Of a stretch of DNA of 64,000 bases, positions 17,746 to 26,321 are shown piece by piece (position 1 is the first letter of the stretch; each line of letters opens with the position of its first letter). Location: NCBI RefSeq assembly GCF_018704125.1, contig NZ_JAGTIS010000006.1, positions 186,001 to 250,000 on the forward strand, written 5' to 3'. The translations under genes and the position numbers were made by a program. Below the pieces are notes generated by a model. That model was given only the letters and a program-made list of their open reading frames with translations. It made no database searches and had not been told where the DNA came from. Source of the stretch: Metapseudomonas boanensis (GTDB lineage Bacteria; Pseudomonadota; Gammaproteobacteria; Pseudomonadales; Pseudomonadaceae).

Positions 17746-19398
17746 ATGCTATTCCTGAAAAGACTCTCCATTGGCGCCAAGCTACTCGTGCTGCCAGGGC
17801 TGTTCGTGCTCGCGCTGCTGATCGTCTCGGGTATGGCCTACCGGGGATTGGCCAGGCAGCAGGCGGTGATCGAAGAGATCGACCAGTTGCGTTTCCAGCA
17901 GTACCGTCAGGTACTTGAAACCTCCGCCGCCTCGCAGGCTGCTATGGTCGGCGCCTATGCCACGGTTGCGCGAATTCTCGAATCGAATGGCTCGACCTCC
18001 GCCGAGGAGCTGGAGTCTTATCTCGAAGATATGCAAGCCAGTGTCGACGACATGCGTGCCGGGCTGGACAGGCTTGCGCGCGAGACAGGGCTGGGAGAGG
18101 AGGAGAAGGCTCTTTACCGTGCGGTGGAGGAGCAGGCTGGCGTCGTTGGCGAGGGGCTCTCCGATTTCAAGCGCACTGCGTTGGGCGACCAGCTGCAAGC
18201 GGCATCGCTGCTCGGTCGTGTACGCGCCGAATACAACGGTTTGCAAGGCCAGTTCAACCGTCTGTTGGGCCTGCAGGCAGAGCTTACCTCCGGCGCTTTC
18301 GCTGAGGCTGGCACCATGCAGCGGCAAGTGTCGAAGATGCTGATTGGCGTGCTGCTGACGGCCAGCACCTTGGCGCTGCTTGTCAGTCTGTTGCTACGCG
18401 GTCAGATCGTTCGCTCCATCCGGGAGATCGAGCAGGCGTCGATCAGGTTGCGCGACGGCGACTTAACCCGGCGTGTGCGAGTTATCGGTCGCGACGAAAT
18501 CGCTCACACGGCGCAGGCCTTCAACGAACTGATCGACAGCTTTCAGCAGGCCATGCGCCAGGTCGCAAGTGTGGCGGCTTCCGTCGGCGCCTCGGCTGAG
18601 GAGTTGGTGGGGGCCTCGGCACGGGTGGCCGAGAGTTCCACGGCGCAGGCCGGAGCTGTGGGAGCGGTTTCGATGACCATTGAGCAGATGAGCGACGGCA
18701 TCGCTGCGATTTCCAGTCATGCCGAGAACCTGCGCAGCTCGGCTGAGGCCAGCTTGCATGGAGCGGAGGGCGGGCATCTGGCCCTGTCGCACTTGCTCGA
18801 AAAGATCGACAGTGTGCGTCACGCGTTCTCCGCCATTCGGGGCTCGGTGGGCGATTTCGTCGAAAGTACCACGGCTATTACAGCAAGCATTACTCAGGTC
18901 AAGGACCTCTCTGCGCAGACTAACCTGCTGGCGCTCAATGCCGCGATCGAGGCAGCTAGGGCTGGCGAGAGCGGGCGGGGGTTCAGCGTGGTTGCCGACG
19001 AAGTGCGCAACCTTGCTCAGCGCTCTGCGCTGGCCGCCAACTCCATCAACGAGTTGACCGCAAAGTTGGAGGGGCAGTCTGAGGTGGTGGATGAAGCCTT
19101 GCGCGCTGGATCTGTGGCACTGGAAGACAGTGGCAGGTTGCTGGTTGAGCTGGAGAGCACTCTGCAGCAGGCGGCAGAGTTAGTGGGAGACTCGACCCGT
19201 GGAGTGGACCAGATTGCTGATGCGGTGCGGGTGCAGAGCGAAGGTGGGCGAGATATCGCCTCGAACGTCGAGCGCATCGCGCGAATGGCGGGAGAGGGGG
19301 ATGCGATTGCTCACCGGGTCTCTAGCGCAGTGATTTCTCTGCGTGAGTTGTCCGAGGAATTGAATCTGGCGGTGAGCCGCTTTCGTTTCCAGGGTTGA
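17746..19398 (+). CDS. Methyl-accepting chemotaxis protein
   Basis: 550 residues from ATG 17746 (GGTGA at -10 to -6); the GTG at 17737 is the alternative. TM1 is about residues 11-31 and TM2 about 198-218. They enclose a 165-residue all-helical periplasmic domain of four-helix-bundle type. A HAMP domain (about 219-270) and the MCP signalling domain follow, with the invariant hairpin [18 protein letters not shown] and [18 protein letters not shown]. No C-terminal NWETF-type pentapeptide. It would report a ligand to CheA/CheW. Operator site 2 and a CA motif place it in the same regulon as the dit genes, so attraction to resin acids or a related compound is inferred. Confidence 0.93.
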   Translation: MLFLKRLSIGAKLLVLPGLFVLALLIVSGMAYRGLARQQAVIEEIDQLRFQQYRQVLETSAASQAAMVGAYATVARILESNGSTSAEELESYLEDMQASVDDMRAGLDRLARETGLGEEEKALYRAVEEQAGVVGEGLSDFKRTALGDQLQAASLLGRVRAEYNGLQGQFNRLLGLQAELTSGAFAEAGTMQRQVSKMLIGVLLTASTLALLVSLLLRGQIVRSIREIEQASIRLRDGDLTRRVRVIGRDEIAHTAQAFNELIDSFQQAMRQVASVAASVGASAEELVGASARVAESSTAQAGAVGAVSMTIEQMSDGIAAISSHAENLRSSAEASLHGAEGGHLALSHLLEKIDSVRHAFSAIRGSVGDFVESTTAITASITQVKDLSAQTNLLALNAAIEAARAGESGRGFSVVADEVRNLAQRSALAANSINELTAKLEGQSEVVDEALRAGSVALEDSGRLLVELESTLQQAAELVGDSTRGVDQIADAVRVQSEGGRDIASNVERIARMAGEGDAIAHRVSSAVISLRELSEELNLAVSRFRFQG

Positions 19399-19591
19399 TC
19401 TGCACCCTCAGCGTAGGTCCAGTCGGTGTCATTGCTCACATCTCGAAATACTTATACAAAAAATAAATTAATGATCATATAAATTTGATTATCTGGCTGG
19501 TTCTGTCCTTCTGTGCGAGCTGTAGCATTGCGGTGAAGGGGGTTCTTGCAGTTTTAAATATATGATTAATAAGCAATTTTTTGATTTTTAT

Positions 19592-19604
19592 TGAGCTGTG
19601 CTCA
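19592..19604. promoter_or_regulatory. TGAGC-TGT-GCTCA palindrome upstream of ditA3
   Basis: A perfect 5-bp inverted repeat directly upstream of operator site 3. The surrounding 19399-19590 is very AT-rich and gene-free. DitR is known from BKME-9 as an inducer-dependent activator of ditA3; this could be its site, but I see no clear second copy. Confidence 0.3.
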
Positions 19605-19612
19605 GTGGATTA

Positions 19613-19637
19613 TTTACAAACACTCGAAAAGTGTTCA
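19613..19637 (+). promoter_or_regulatory. Shared 25-bp inverted repeat, site 3 (ditA3 promoter)
   Basis: Arms TTTACA and TGTTCA with 13 bases between. TTTACA also reads as a -35 and CATTAT (19636-19641) as a -10 at 17-bp spacing, so the repeat spans the core promoter. The centre is 47 bp before the ditA3 start. Confidence 0.65.
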
Positions 19638-19671
19638 TTATTTTTCTGCCTGCCTAGATGAGGAGAATAAG

Positions 19672-19902
19672 ATGAATTCTGACAAGGCTCGATTCGAGGT
19701 TGTGGTCGATCGCAGTCGCTGCTGCGGCTACGGGCTTTGTGCCGCGATCTGCCCAAGCGTCTACAAGCTGGATGCCGATGGTTTGGTTTATGTGGATAGC
19801 AAGGTCGTTCCCCCGGAGCTCGAAGAGGAAGCGCGCGAGGGGGCTGAGGCTTGTCCGGCCGAGGCGATCTGGCTCGAGGAGATCAAGCCAGAGGGTGAAT
19901 AG
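19672..19902 (+). CDS. ditA3: [3Fe-4S]/[4Fe-4S]-type ferredoxin of the diterpenoid dioxygenase
   Basis: 76 residues from ATG 19672, with AGGAG upstream. Cys17, Cys18, Cys23, Cys27 and Cys61 are present: C17-x2-Y20-x2-C23-x3-C27-P and a remote C61-P. Tyr20 sits where the second Cys of a [4Fe-4S] motif would be, which points to a [3Fe-4S] cluster. In BKME-9 DitA3 is described as an unusual [4Fe-4S]/[3Fe-4S] ferredoxin encoded about 9.2 kb from ditA1; here the start-to-start distance is 9.1 kb. It feeds electrons to DitA1A2. Confidence 0.9.
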   Translation: MNSDKARFEVVVDRSRCCGYGLCAAICPSVYKLDADGLVYVDSKVVPPELEEEAREGAEACPAEAIWLEEIKPEGE

Positions 19903-19929
19903 CAGGGGCGTTGTCGTGAGGCCTGGATG

Positions 19930-19944
19930 AATAAGAACAAGAAG
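19930..19944 (+). promoter_or_regulatory. AAN-repeat (CA motif) before ditB
   Basis: AATAAGAACAAGAAG, five consecutive AAN triplets ending just before the GTGGAGGG ribosome site of ditB (start 19956). Confidence 0.6.
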
Positions 19945-19955
19945 TGGAGGGTGCA

Positions 19956-20717
19956 ATGACGGGGCGTCTTGAAGGTAAGGTTGCTCTGATTACCGGGACC
20001 GGCGGTGGTCAGGGCAGGGCAGCAGCATTGCGCTTCGCCCGTGAAGGAGCGATTGTGGTGGGCTGCGACGTGAATGCCGTCGCGCATGGGGAAACCGCTG
20101 CCCTGTTGCACGCAGAAGGACTGCGTTTGTACGGTCAGGCGCCGGTCGATCTCGGCGACCACGAGCAGGCCAGGGCCTGGGTTGAGGCGGCAGTGACCGA
20201 ACATGGCGCTATCGACATCCTCTACAACAATGCTTCGGCTGCGCGTTTTGGCAAAGTCAGCGAGTTTTCCATCGAGGACTGGCACTACACCATTCGTAAC
20301 GAAGTCGATTTGCTCTTCTACACGACCAAATACGCCTGGGATCATCTGGCCGAGCGACGCGGAGTGATCATCAACGTCTCGTCCACGGCGGCCTGGGGCG
20401 GTTCCAAGGTGGCCGGCATCTCTGCGCATGCCGCTGCCAAAGGGGCGGTGGTTTCTTTCACCCGCCAACTGGCGGTGGAAGGGGCTCCACTCGGTATCCG
20501 TGCCGTCAGTCTCAGCCCTGGTTTCATCGCCACTCCTGGCACCGCGGAGTTCCTGGAAAACCCGGTGGCACGGGCCGCTCTGCTCGACGGCGTACTGATG
20601 GATCGCCCGGGGGAGCCCGAGGAAGTGGTCGCTCTGGCGCTGTTCCTGGCGTCCAGCGAGGCTTCTTTTGTTACCGGCTCCGATTTCGTCATCGATGGTG
20701 GTCTCCTGGCCATCTAG
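19956..20717 (+). CDS. ditB: SDR-family dehydrogenase, probable dihydrodiol dehydrogenase DitB
   Basis: 253 residues from ATG 19956, with TGGAGGG 6 bp upstream. TGTGGGQG at the cofactor site, YNNAS, and NVSSTAAWGG with the catalytic Ser are normal. The catalytic Tyr of YxxxK is replaced by His: SAHAAAKGA. Some SDRs tolerate such changes, but activity cannot be assumed. Placed between ditA3 and ditC it would rearomatise the cis-diol made by DitA to a catechol. The ditB symbol rests on gene order. Confidence 0.82.
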   Translation: MTGRLEGKVALITGTGGGQGRAAALRFAREGAIVVGCDVNAVAHGETAALLHAEGLRLYGQAPVDLGDHEQARAWVEAAVTEHGAIDILYNNASAARFGKVSEFSIEDWHYTIRNEVDLLFYTTKYAWDHLAERRGVIINVSSTAAWGGSKVAGISAHAAAKGAVVSFTRQLAVEGAPLGIRAVSLSPGFIATPGTAEFLENPVARAALLDGVLMDRPGEPEEVVALALFLASSEASFVTGSDFVIDGGLLAI

Positions 20718-20747
20718 CCTCCGCAGCCACCACTCCTACGGTATTCG

Positions 20748-20756
20748 AACAATAAG
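20748..20756 (+). promoter_or_regulatory. AAN-repeat (CA motif) before ditC
   Basis: AACAATAAG, three AAN triplets merging into an AAGGTGA ribosome site, 8 bp before ATG 20765. Confidence 0.5.
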
Positions 20757-20764
20757 GTGAAATC

Positions 20765-21709
20765 ATGGATATCATCGGCATCGGTTATATGGGATTCGAG
20801 ACCGCGAACCTCGACGCCTGGCGTGAGTATGGCCCGCAGGTCATGGGCTTCGGCATCGGCAAGTCGCCGGAGAGTGATCCGCAATCGCTGTATTTTCGCA
20901 TCGACGACCGCCGCCATCGTTTCGCCTTCCACCCCGGCAAGGTCGACCGCCTGGCCTACATCGGCTGGGAGGCGCTCGGACGCATGGCGTTCGAGGATGG
21001 CCTGAGGCGGCTCGAGGCCGCAGGCGTCGAGTTCACTCGTGGCGATGCTGCCTTCTGCGAGTTGCGTGGGGTACGTGAGGTGGTGCGCTTCCGCGACCCA
21101 GTGGGCTACCAGTACGAGCTGTTCTACGCGCAGAAATGGACGCCGCGTTCGTTCATTCCTGGTCGTCCGCATACTGGCTTTCTGGCCGACGAGCGCGGGG
21201 CCGGGCATGTGGTGGTGATCACTCCGGAGTACACTCCAGAACTGGAACATTTCCTCCTCAATGTGATGGGGTTCCATTGGTATGGCGCGGGAGCGGGCAA
21301 GGGGCGCACCGGCTTCTTTCGGGCCAAGCTGAACAACCATACCAGTCACGACATTGCCTATGGGCATGGGCCGGGGCGCATGGGGGTTCAGCATGTCGGC
21401 CTGTTTGTGCGCAGCGTGCGCGACGTCGGCGAGACCTATGACATCGTACGCAAGCGTGAGCTGCCGATGATGATGACCCTCGGCCAGCACAGTCAGGATC
21501 CGCATCTTTCCTTCTATCACTTCAACCCCTCCGGCTTCGCCTTCGAAACCATCGCCGAGATCGAGCCATGGCAGGGCGACCCCTATGAGCTCAACCCTGA
21601 GACTCTGAGCCTGTGGGGCCACGAGATAGTCGGGCCGATCCTCGGGCCGAGCGTGCGCACGCCCGAGGAAGTGCTGGACGCCGAGTATCTAGCAGGCAAG
21701 AAGCGCTGA
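20765..21709 (+). CDS. ditC: Extradiol ring-cleavage dioxygenase DitC
   Basis: 314 residues with two VOC-type modules, like BphC. Iron ligands His148 (GAGHVVV), His210 (GVQHVGL) and Glu261 (GFAFET) are present, plus catalytic His195 (TSHDIAY) and Tyr251 (SFYHF). These positions correspond almost exactly to BphC. It should cleave the catechol ring of 7-oxo-11,12-dihydroxy-abietadienoate meta to the hydroxyls using Fe(II) and O2. The next gene begins 2 bp after its stop, so ring cleavage and the following hydrolysis are co-expressed. Confidence 0.93.
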   Translation: MDIIGIGYMGFETANLDAWREYGPQVMGFGIGKSPESDPQSLYFRIDDRRHRFAFHPGKVDRLAYIGWEALGRMAFEDGLRRLEAAGVEFTRGDAAFCELRGVREVVRFRDPVGYQYELFYAQKWTPRSFIPGRPHTGFLADERGAGHVVVITPEYTPELEHFLLNVMGFHWYGAGAGKGRTGFFRAKLNNHTSHDIAYGHGPGRMGVQHVGLFVRSVRDVGETYDIVRKRELPMMMTLGQHSQDPHLSFYHFNPSGFAFETIAEIEPWQGDPYELNPETLSLWGHEIVGPILGPSVRTPEEVLDAEYLAGKKR

Positions 21710-21711
21710 GC

Positions 21712-22596
21712 ATGCGTCTGGCGAGGGTCGAGTCGGGTGGCGAGGCGTTCTGGGCGCTGCTCGATTCCGACTTCTGTCGTTTGCATCGTATTCGCGCACC
21801 GTTCGAGGCCTGGGCACCGGTTGTGGGGCTGGGACTGGCTGCCGACCTTGGTCTCGACAAGGCGCCCCTTGCGCTGTCGGACTGCCGTCTGCTGCCGCCC
21901 CTGCAGCCGGGGGCGCGGGCCTTCGGTGTGGGGCTGAACTATCGCAGCCACCTGGAGCGCCTGGGCAGTTCACCGCCAGCCCATCCGCTCGCTTACCTGA
22001 AGCCGGATTCTGCCTTGGTCGGTGCGCACGACGAGATCGCCTATCCGCCCCTTACCGGGCAGCTCGACTACGAAGTCGAGCTGGTCGCCGTGGTCGCCCG
22101 ACCGCTATGTGACGAGCCCCGGGCCAGCGCCTGCTTGCTCGGCTACACGGTCGGCAACGACATCAGTGCGCGGGACGCGGGACGGCGCATCGGCCGCCTC
22201 GACCTGTTGACCCAGAAGGCCATGGACCGTACCACGCCGGTCGGGCCTTGGATCGTCACGCTCGACGAGCTTGGCGGCTCCGGGCAGCCGGAGCTGGAGG
22301 TGAGCTTGAGCGTCAACGGTGAGCTGCGTCAGCAGGACAACACTCGGCAGATGATCTTCCCGATCGACGAACTTCTCAATTTTCTCGATGCACGCATCAG
22401 TCTGCGTCCAGGGGATCTGGTGTTCACCGGCTCGACTCATGGCGTGGGGCTGGAGGACGGACGCTTCCTGGTACCGGGGGACCTAGTCGAGGCGCGCATC
22501 GAGGGGCTCGGCACGCTGCACAACCGGATCGGTCCCCAGCGCGTCCTGAATGCTGCGCGCAGCGTCGGGCGGCTGGGACGGCCCGACGGCGAATGA
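21712..22596 (+). CDS. ditD: Fumarylacetoacetate hydrolase-fold protein (DitD by order)
   Basis: 294 residues from ATG 21712; the frame runs upstream into ditC without support. FAH-fold landmarks: GVGLNYRSHLER, DYEVELVAVVA with the metal-binding Glu residues, YTVGNDISARD, and VFTGSTHGVGLEDG near the C terminus. Members hydrolyse or hydrate, or decarboxylate/isomerise, ring-cleavage products. Here it likely acts on the DitC product. The stop overlaps the ditE start (ATGA). One of three FAH-fold genes in the island (also 27602 and 36513). Confidence 0.86.
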   Translation: MRLARVESGGEAFWALLDSDFCRLHRIRAPFEAWAPVVGLGLAADLGLDKAPLALSDCRLLPPLQPGARAFGVGLNYRSHLERLGSSPPAHPLAYLKPDSALVGAHDEIAYPPLTGQLDYEVELVAVVARPLCDEPRASACLLGYTVGNDISARDAGRRIGRLDLLTQKAMDRTTPVGPWIVTLDELGGSGQPELEVSLSVNGELRQQDNTRQMIFPIDELLNFLDARISLRPGDLVFTGSTHGVGLEDGRFLVPGDLVEARIEGLGTLHNRIGPQRVLNAARSVGRLGRPDGE

Positions 22597-24230
22597 GCAT
22601 GGACAGACAGACCTCCTCCGCCCCCTCTGGGGAGCCGCTGGCTGATACGGAGCTCTCTGCGTTCTGGGCGCCGCTACGTCATGGATTGTTCGTCGGACTG
22701 TGGCTCGCCTGCGCCGTCGCCAACCTGGCAATCTGGATGCAGACGGTCGGGGCAGCCTGGATCATGACACTGCTGTCGGCGTCGCCGCTGATGGTCTCCC
22801 TGGTACAGACGGCGATCACTCTGCCCGTCTTCCTGTTCGGTCTACCGGGCGGTGTGCTCGCCGACCGAATGGACCCTCGCCGCCTGCTGCTGTTTACTCA
22901 GTCGATCATCCTGGGAGCGGCCGTGGTGCTGTGCCTGCTGGACTGGGGGGGAGGACTGGAAGCCTGGTCACTGCTGCTGTGCACCTTCGTCCTGGGCACC
23001 GGTAGCGCCTTGGGGATGGCGGCCTGGATGGTGACGGTGGTTGGTGTCCTGCCGCGTGAGCAAGTGCCGGCGGCGATTTCCCTCAGTGGCATTTCGATCA
23101 ACGCCACTCGTGCCTTGGGACCGGCCCTGGCCGGGGCGTTGATCGTATGGTGGAGCAGCGCCGCCGTGTTCCTGGTAATCGCCCTGTGCATGGTTGCTGT
23201 ACTGGTCTTCATCTTCCGCCTGCCGGCCCGTGCCCACGCCGACGCTCTTCCACCGGAAACCCTGGCTGGCGGTATGCGCAGCGGCTTGCGCTACATCCGC
23301 CATTCTGCAGTGCTGTCCAGCGCGCTCAAGCAGGTATTCGTCTTCACCAGCTGCGCCAGTGCGCTGTGGGCGCTGTTGCCGCTGGTGGCCAAGGAAGAAC
23401 TGGGCATGGACGCTGGTGGCTACGGCTTGCTGATGGCCTTTTTGGGGGCCGGTGCGGTGCTGGCCGCGCTCGGGCTAACCAGCGTCTATAGCCGTTTCCC
23501 TCTGCGCCGGCTGATTGTCGTCGGCGCCTTTGCCTTCGCTGCGGCAACCCTGGCGGCGGCGCTGTCGCACAGCCAGGCGGTGGTCTGCGCCATGCTGGTG
23601 CTGGCCGGCATGGGTTGGATGGCGGTGAACGCAACCATCTCCACTGTGGTGCAGACCTACGCCGCGAACTGGGTGCGCGCTCGCGTCGCCTCGGTGTACC
23701 TGTTGGTGCTGATGGGCTCGATGGCCCTGGGTGGCGCCCTGTGGGGCGTTTTGGCGCAGTACCTGGGACTGGACAACAGCCTGCTGCTGTCGGCGTCGAG
23801 CATCCTGCTCGGGTTGTTCCTGACGCGCCGCGGAGAGATCGCCATGGGCCGGGAGGCGGATTTCGCCGACGCGCAGCAGACCGACAAGCTGGTGCTGGCC
23901 GGGGAGGTCGCCCACGACGACGGGCCCGTCTGCATCGAAGTCAGTTACCGGGTGGAGGTCGCCGAGCGTGAGGCTTTTCTTCGTACCGTATATGCCGTAG
24001 GTCTGGCGCGGCGGCGTAACGGTGCGCAGAACTGGCGGTTGTATCGCGATCTGGCCGAGACCGACCACTATGTTGAGCGCTTCATCGTCGAGTCGTGGCT
24101 GGATTACCTGCGCCAGTGCGGGCGACTGACCCAGAATGACGAAGTTCAGGAGGTGGCCCTGATGCGATTCCGCGACGTGCGGCGGGAGATCAAGCGCTAC
24201 ATCTACCAGGCACCGATGGAGCAGATCTGA
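22593..24230 (+). CDS. ditE: MFS permease with C-terminal extension, DitE
   Basis: 545 residues. A membrane domain (about 25-420) starts with LWLACAVANLAIWMQTVGAAWIM and carries GVLADRMDPRRLL as motif A, typical of the MFS_3 (enterobactin exporter-like) group. A soluble extension of about 115 residues (from EVSYRVEVAEREAF) looks like an antibiotic-biosynthesis-monooxygenase-type ferredoxin-like domain often fused to this group. DitE was described as a permease linked to abietane degradation. Translationally coupled to ditD; an IclR gene follows 85 bp later. Confidence 0.88.
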   Translation: MSMDRQTSSAPSGEPLADTELSAFWAPLRHGLFVGLWLACAVANLAIWMQTVGAAWIMTLLSASPLMVSLVQTAITLPVFLFGLPGGVLADRMDPRRLLLFTQSIILGAAVVLCLLDWGGGLEAWSLLLCTFVLGTGSALGMAAWMVTVVGVLPREQVPAAISLSGISINATRALGPALAGALIVWWSSAAVFLVIALCMVAVLVFIFRLPARAHADALPPETLAGGMRSGLRYIRHSAVLSSALKQVFVFTSCASALWALLPLVAKEELGMDAGGYGLLMAFLGAGAVLAALGLTSVYSRFPLRRLIVVGAFAFAAATLAAALSHSQAVVCAMLVLAGMGWMAVNATISTVVQTYAANWVRARVASVYLLVLMGSMALGGALWGVLAQYLGLDNSLLLSASSILLGLFLTRRGEIAMGREADFADAQQTDKLVLAGEVAHDDGPVCIEVSYRVEVAEREAFLRTVYAVGLARRRNGAQNWRLYRDLAETDHYVERFIVESWLDYLRQCGRLTQNDEVQEVALMRFRDVRREIKRYIYQAPMEQI

Positions 24231-24270
24231 GGTCAATTAATCTCTATATTAAATTTGCAGGGGCTTTGTG

Positions 24271-24308
24271 TTCTCGGTATAGAATTGCAGAGTCAAGCCA
24301 ACCGAGAA
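24271..24308. promoter_or_regulatory. TTCTCGGT-N22-ACCGAGAA inverted repeat before ditR
   Basis: Perfect 8-bp arms separated by 22 bases, ending 7 bp before the ditR ATG. It may be an autoregulatory site for the IclR protein or an mRNA hairpin in the leader. Confidence 0.45.
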
Positions 24309-24315
24309 TAAGCGC

Positions 24316-25110
24316 ATGGATACTTCAGAGACCGTGGAAGCCGACGGTGATCGCAAGGCAATGGGGGCGGTCACTGTAAAACCGGTCGTCAACGCGATCC
24401 GCATCCTTCGTCACTTGAGCCAGGCCGGGGCGCCGGAACGTTCGGTGGACATCGCCCGGTTGCTGTCGATCAACCCCAGCACCTGTTTCAACATTCTGCG
24501 CACCTTGGTGATGGAGGATGTCGTCGATTTCAATCCGATGTCGAAGCGCTATTCGGCGGGGCTGGGACTAGCCCGCCTGGTGGGGCAGTTGGTCACCCAA
24601 GGGCAGCGTGTGCAACTGGTCAAACCGCTGCTGCAGGAGTTCGCGGCGCGCATGAGGGTGACCATCACCTTGTGGCGGCGCATGGGGGCGGACCGCATCG
24701 TCATTGTCAGTTCGGCGGCCAGTCCTACTGATGTCCGCATCGACATGGCCGAGGGGCAGCGCTTTCCCATGCTGATGGGGGCCAGCGGGCGCTTGTTCTC
24801 AACGCAGCTGGACCTGGATGCCTCGGAGTTCGAGGCCATCTACGAGAAGATTCGCTGGGCGCGCCCACTCCCCATAGAGACCTACCGCGAGGAAGTGCGA
24901 CTGACCGCTGAGCGGGGTTGGGCGATTGACGATGGTTATTTCTCGGTCGGCATCCTGGCCGTTGCTGCACCTGTCTATTCCCCCGAGGGGGCAATCGACT
25001 ACACCGTTTCAGCCGTGATGTTTCGTGGCCAGCGCGATGACGAAGGCATCAAGGAGCTGGCGGGCGCACTCACCGAGTTCTGCTCCGAGTTGGCCGACGT
25101 CCTGTTTTGA
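24316..25110 (+). CDS. ditR: IclR-family transcriptional regulator DitR
   Basis: 264 residues. The winged helix-turn-helix covers about residues 20-85: NAIRILRHLSQAGAPERSVDIARLL then NPSTCFNILRTL. The IclR effector domain follows, ending with FSVGILAVAAPVYSPEG. In BKME-9 an IclR protein at this position is an inducer-dependent activator of ditA3. It could read some of the inverted repeats in this island, but which ones is not shown by sequence. It converges with ditF, only 17 bp apart. The ribosome site (GAGAATAAG) is poor. Confidence 0.92.
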   Translation: MDTSETVEADGDRKAMGAVTVKPVVNAIRILRHLSQAGAPERSVDIARLLSINPSTCFNILRTLVMEDVVDFNPMSKRYSAGLGLARLVGQLVTQGQRVQLVKPLLQEFAARMRVTITLWRRMGADRIVIVSSAASPTDVRIDMAEGQRFPMLMGASGRLFSTQLDLDASEFEAIYEKIRWARPLPIETYREEVRLTAERGWAIDDGYFSVGILAVAAPVYSPEGAIDYTVSAVMFRGQRDDEGIKELAGALTEFCSELADVLF

Positions 25111-25127
25111 CGCAGGCCGAGTATGGG

Positions 25128-26321
25128 TCACTCCCGAACCAGCAGTAGGCTGCCGCCCAGCGGTCCACCGCCAGCGGCAACCACGGATACACGATTCTCT
25201 TTGGTCTGACGCCCTTGGGCACGTCCCCATAGCTGCAAGCACGCCTCGTGGACGTAGCCCAGGCCGTGGGTGCGGCCACCGGACAACTGGCCGCCGTTGG
25301 TGTTGATCGGCAGTTTGCCGTTCAAGGCGATGCGCTGGCCGCCTTCGACAAAGGCGCCGCTCTCGCCCACCGGGCAAAGGCCCAGCGCCTCCAGCCAGAT
25401 CATGGTCAGGATCGAGAAGCCGTCGTAGAGTTGTGCCGAGTCGACGTCGTCCGGGGTGTAGTCGGTCCGCTGCCACATCATCCGGCCAACGTCGAAGGCC
25501 GCCATCCCGGTAAGGGATATCTGATCCCAGGACCACGGTTGGTTCAACGCGGCTCCTATCGCCTCTATGCGGATCGGTGCGTGGCGGCCATCGCACGCGG
25601 CATCGCGGCGCGACAGGACGATAGCGGTGGAGGCGTCGCAATGCACGTCGCAGTCGAACATGCGCAGCGGCGTGGAAATCATCCGCGACTGCATGTAGTC
25701 GTCCAGCGACATGGGGGTGCGGTAGATGGCCTTGGGGTTGCGCATGGCGTTCTGCCGACAGGTCAGTGCGATCTGCGCGAGCTGTTCGGGCCGGGTGCCG
25801 TATTCGTGGAAATGACGCTGTGCGTACAGCGCCATCAGGTTGATGCCGGAGAGCACATTGAAGGGCGTGAACCACTGCCAGGCATAGCTGCTGTCGCGCC
25901 CTTGGGTCTTGTTGCTCAGGGCACCAGCCTGTTTGTTGTGCAGGCGCGCCGAGGCTTCGGTAATGGTGCGGAAAACCAGGACGTGCCGGCACAGGCCGGC
26001 GGCGATGGCCATGGCACCATTGATCATGCCGGCCAGTGGACCGGGACCCTCGTAGCCGGCGCCGAACCAGTTGAGGTTCAGGCCCAGGGCGCTTTTCAGG
26101 GCGCTGGGGCCGACCGGGGAGAAGGGGTCGCCGTTGTTGTTGTCCCCCGGCCAGCAGGCCACGCCATCGATGTCGTGGCGCTCCAGGCCGGCGTCGGCGA
26201 TGGCTTCCAAGCAGGCATCGAGGGTCAGGCGCATGGCTGATTTGCTGGATGGCCGGGCTACCTCGGACTGGCCGATGCCGGTGATGGCGACATCTTTCTC
26301 GTAGCGCTGCTCAATCATCAT
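25128..26321 (-). CDS. ditF: Thiolase-like protein DitF (SCP-x/Ltp2 type, no N-terminal Cys)
   Basis: 397 residues from the ATG at 26321, which overlaps the stop of the DUF35 gene; the frame continues upstream to 26819 without support. Thiolase fold segments include VAITGIGQSEVARPSSKSA and the C-terminal GGGPLGGSLLLVRE. The usual nucleophilic Cys near residue 90 is absent: the segment reads FGAGYEGPGPLAGM. This resembles Ltp2-type aldolases of steroid side-chain degradation, which pair with a DUF35 protein and perform retro-aldol cleavage of a CoA thioester. A matching DUF35 gene is immediately upstream. The function is inferred from this pairing. Confidence 0.85.
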   Translation of the reverse strand: MMIEQRYEKDVAITGIGQSEVARPSSKSAMRLTLDACLEAIADAGLERHDIDGVACWPGDNNNGDPFSPVGPSALKSALGLNLNWFGAGYEGPGPLAGMINGAMAIAAGLCRHVLVFRTITEASARLHNKQAGALSNKTQGRDSSYAWQWFTPFNVLSGINLMALYAQRHFHEYGTRPEQLAQIALTCRQNAMRNPKAIYRTPMSLDDYMQSRMISTPLRMFDCDVHCDASTAIVLSRRDAACDGRHAPIRIEAIGAALNQPWSWDQISLTGMAAFDVGRMMWQRTDYTPDDVDSAQLYDGFSILTMIWLEALGLCPVGESGAFVEGGQRIALNGKLPINTNGGQLSGGRTHGLGYVHEACLQLWGRAQGRQTKENRVSVVAAGGGPLGGSLLLVRE

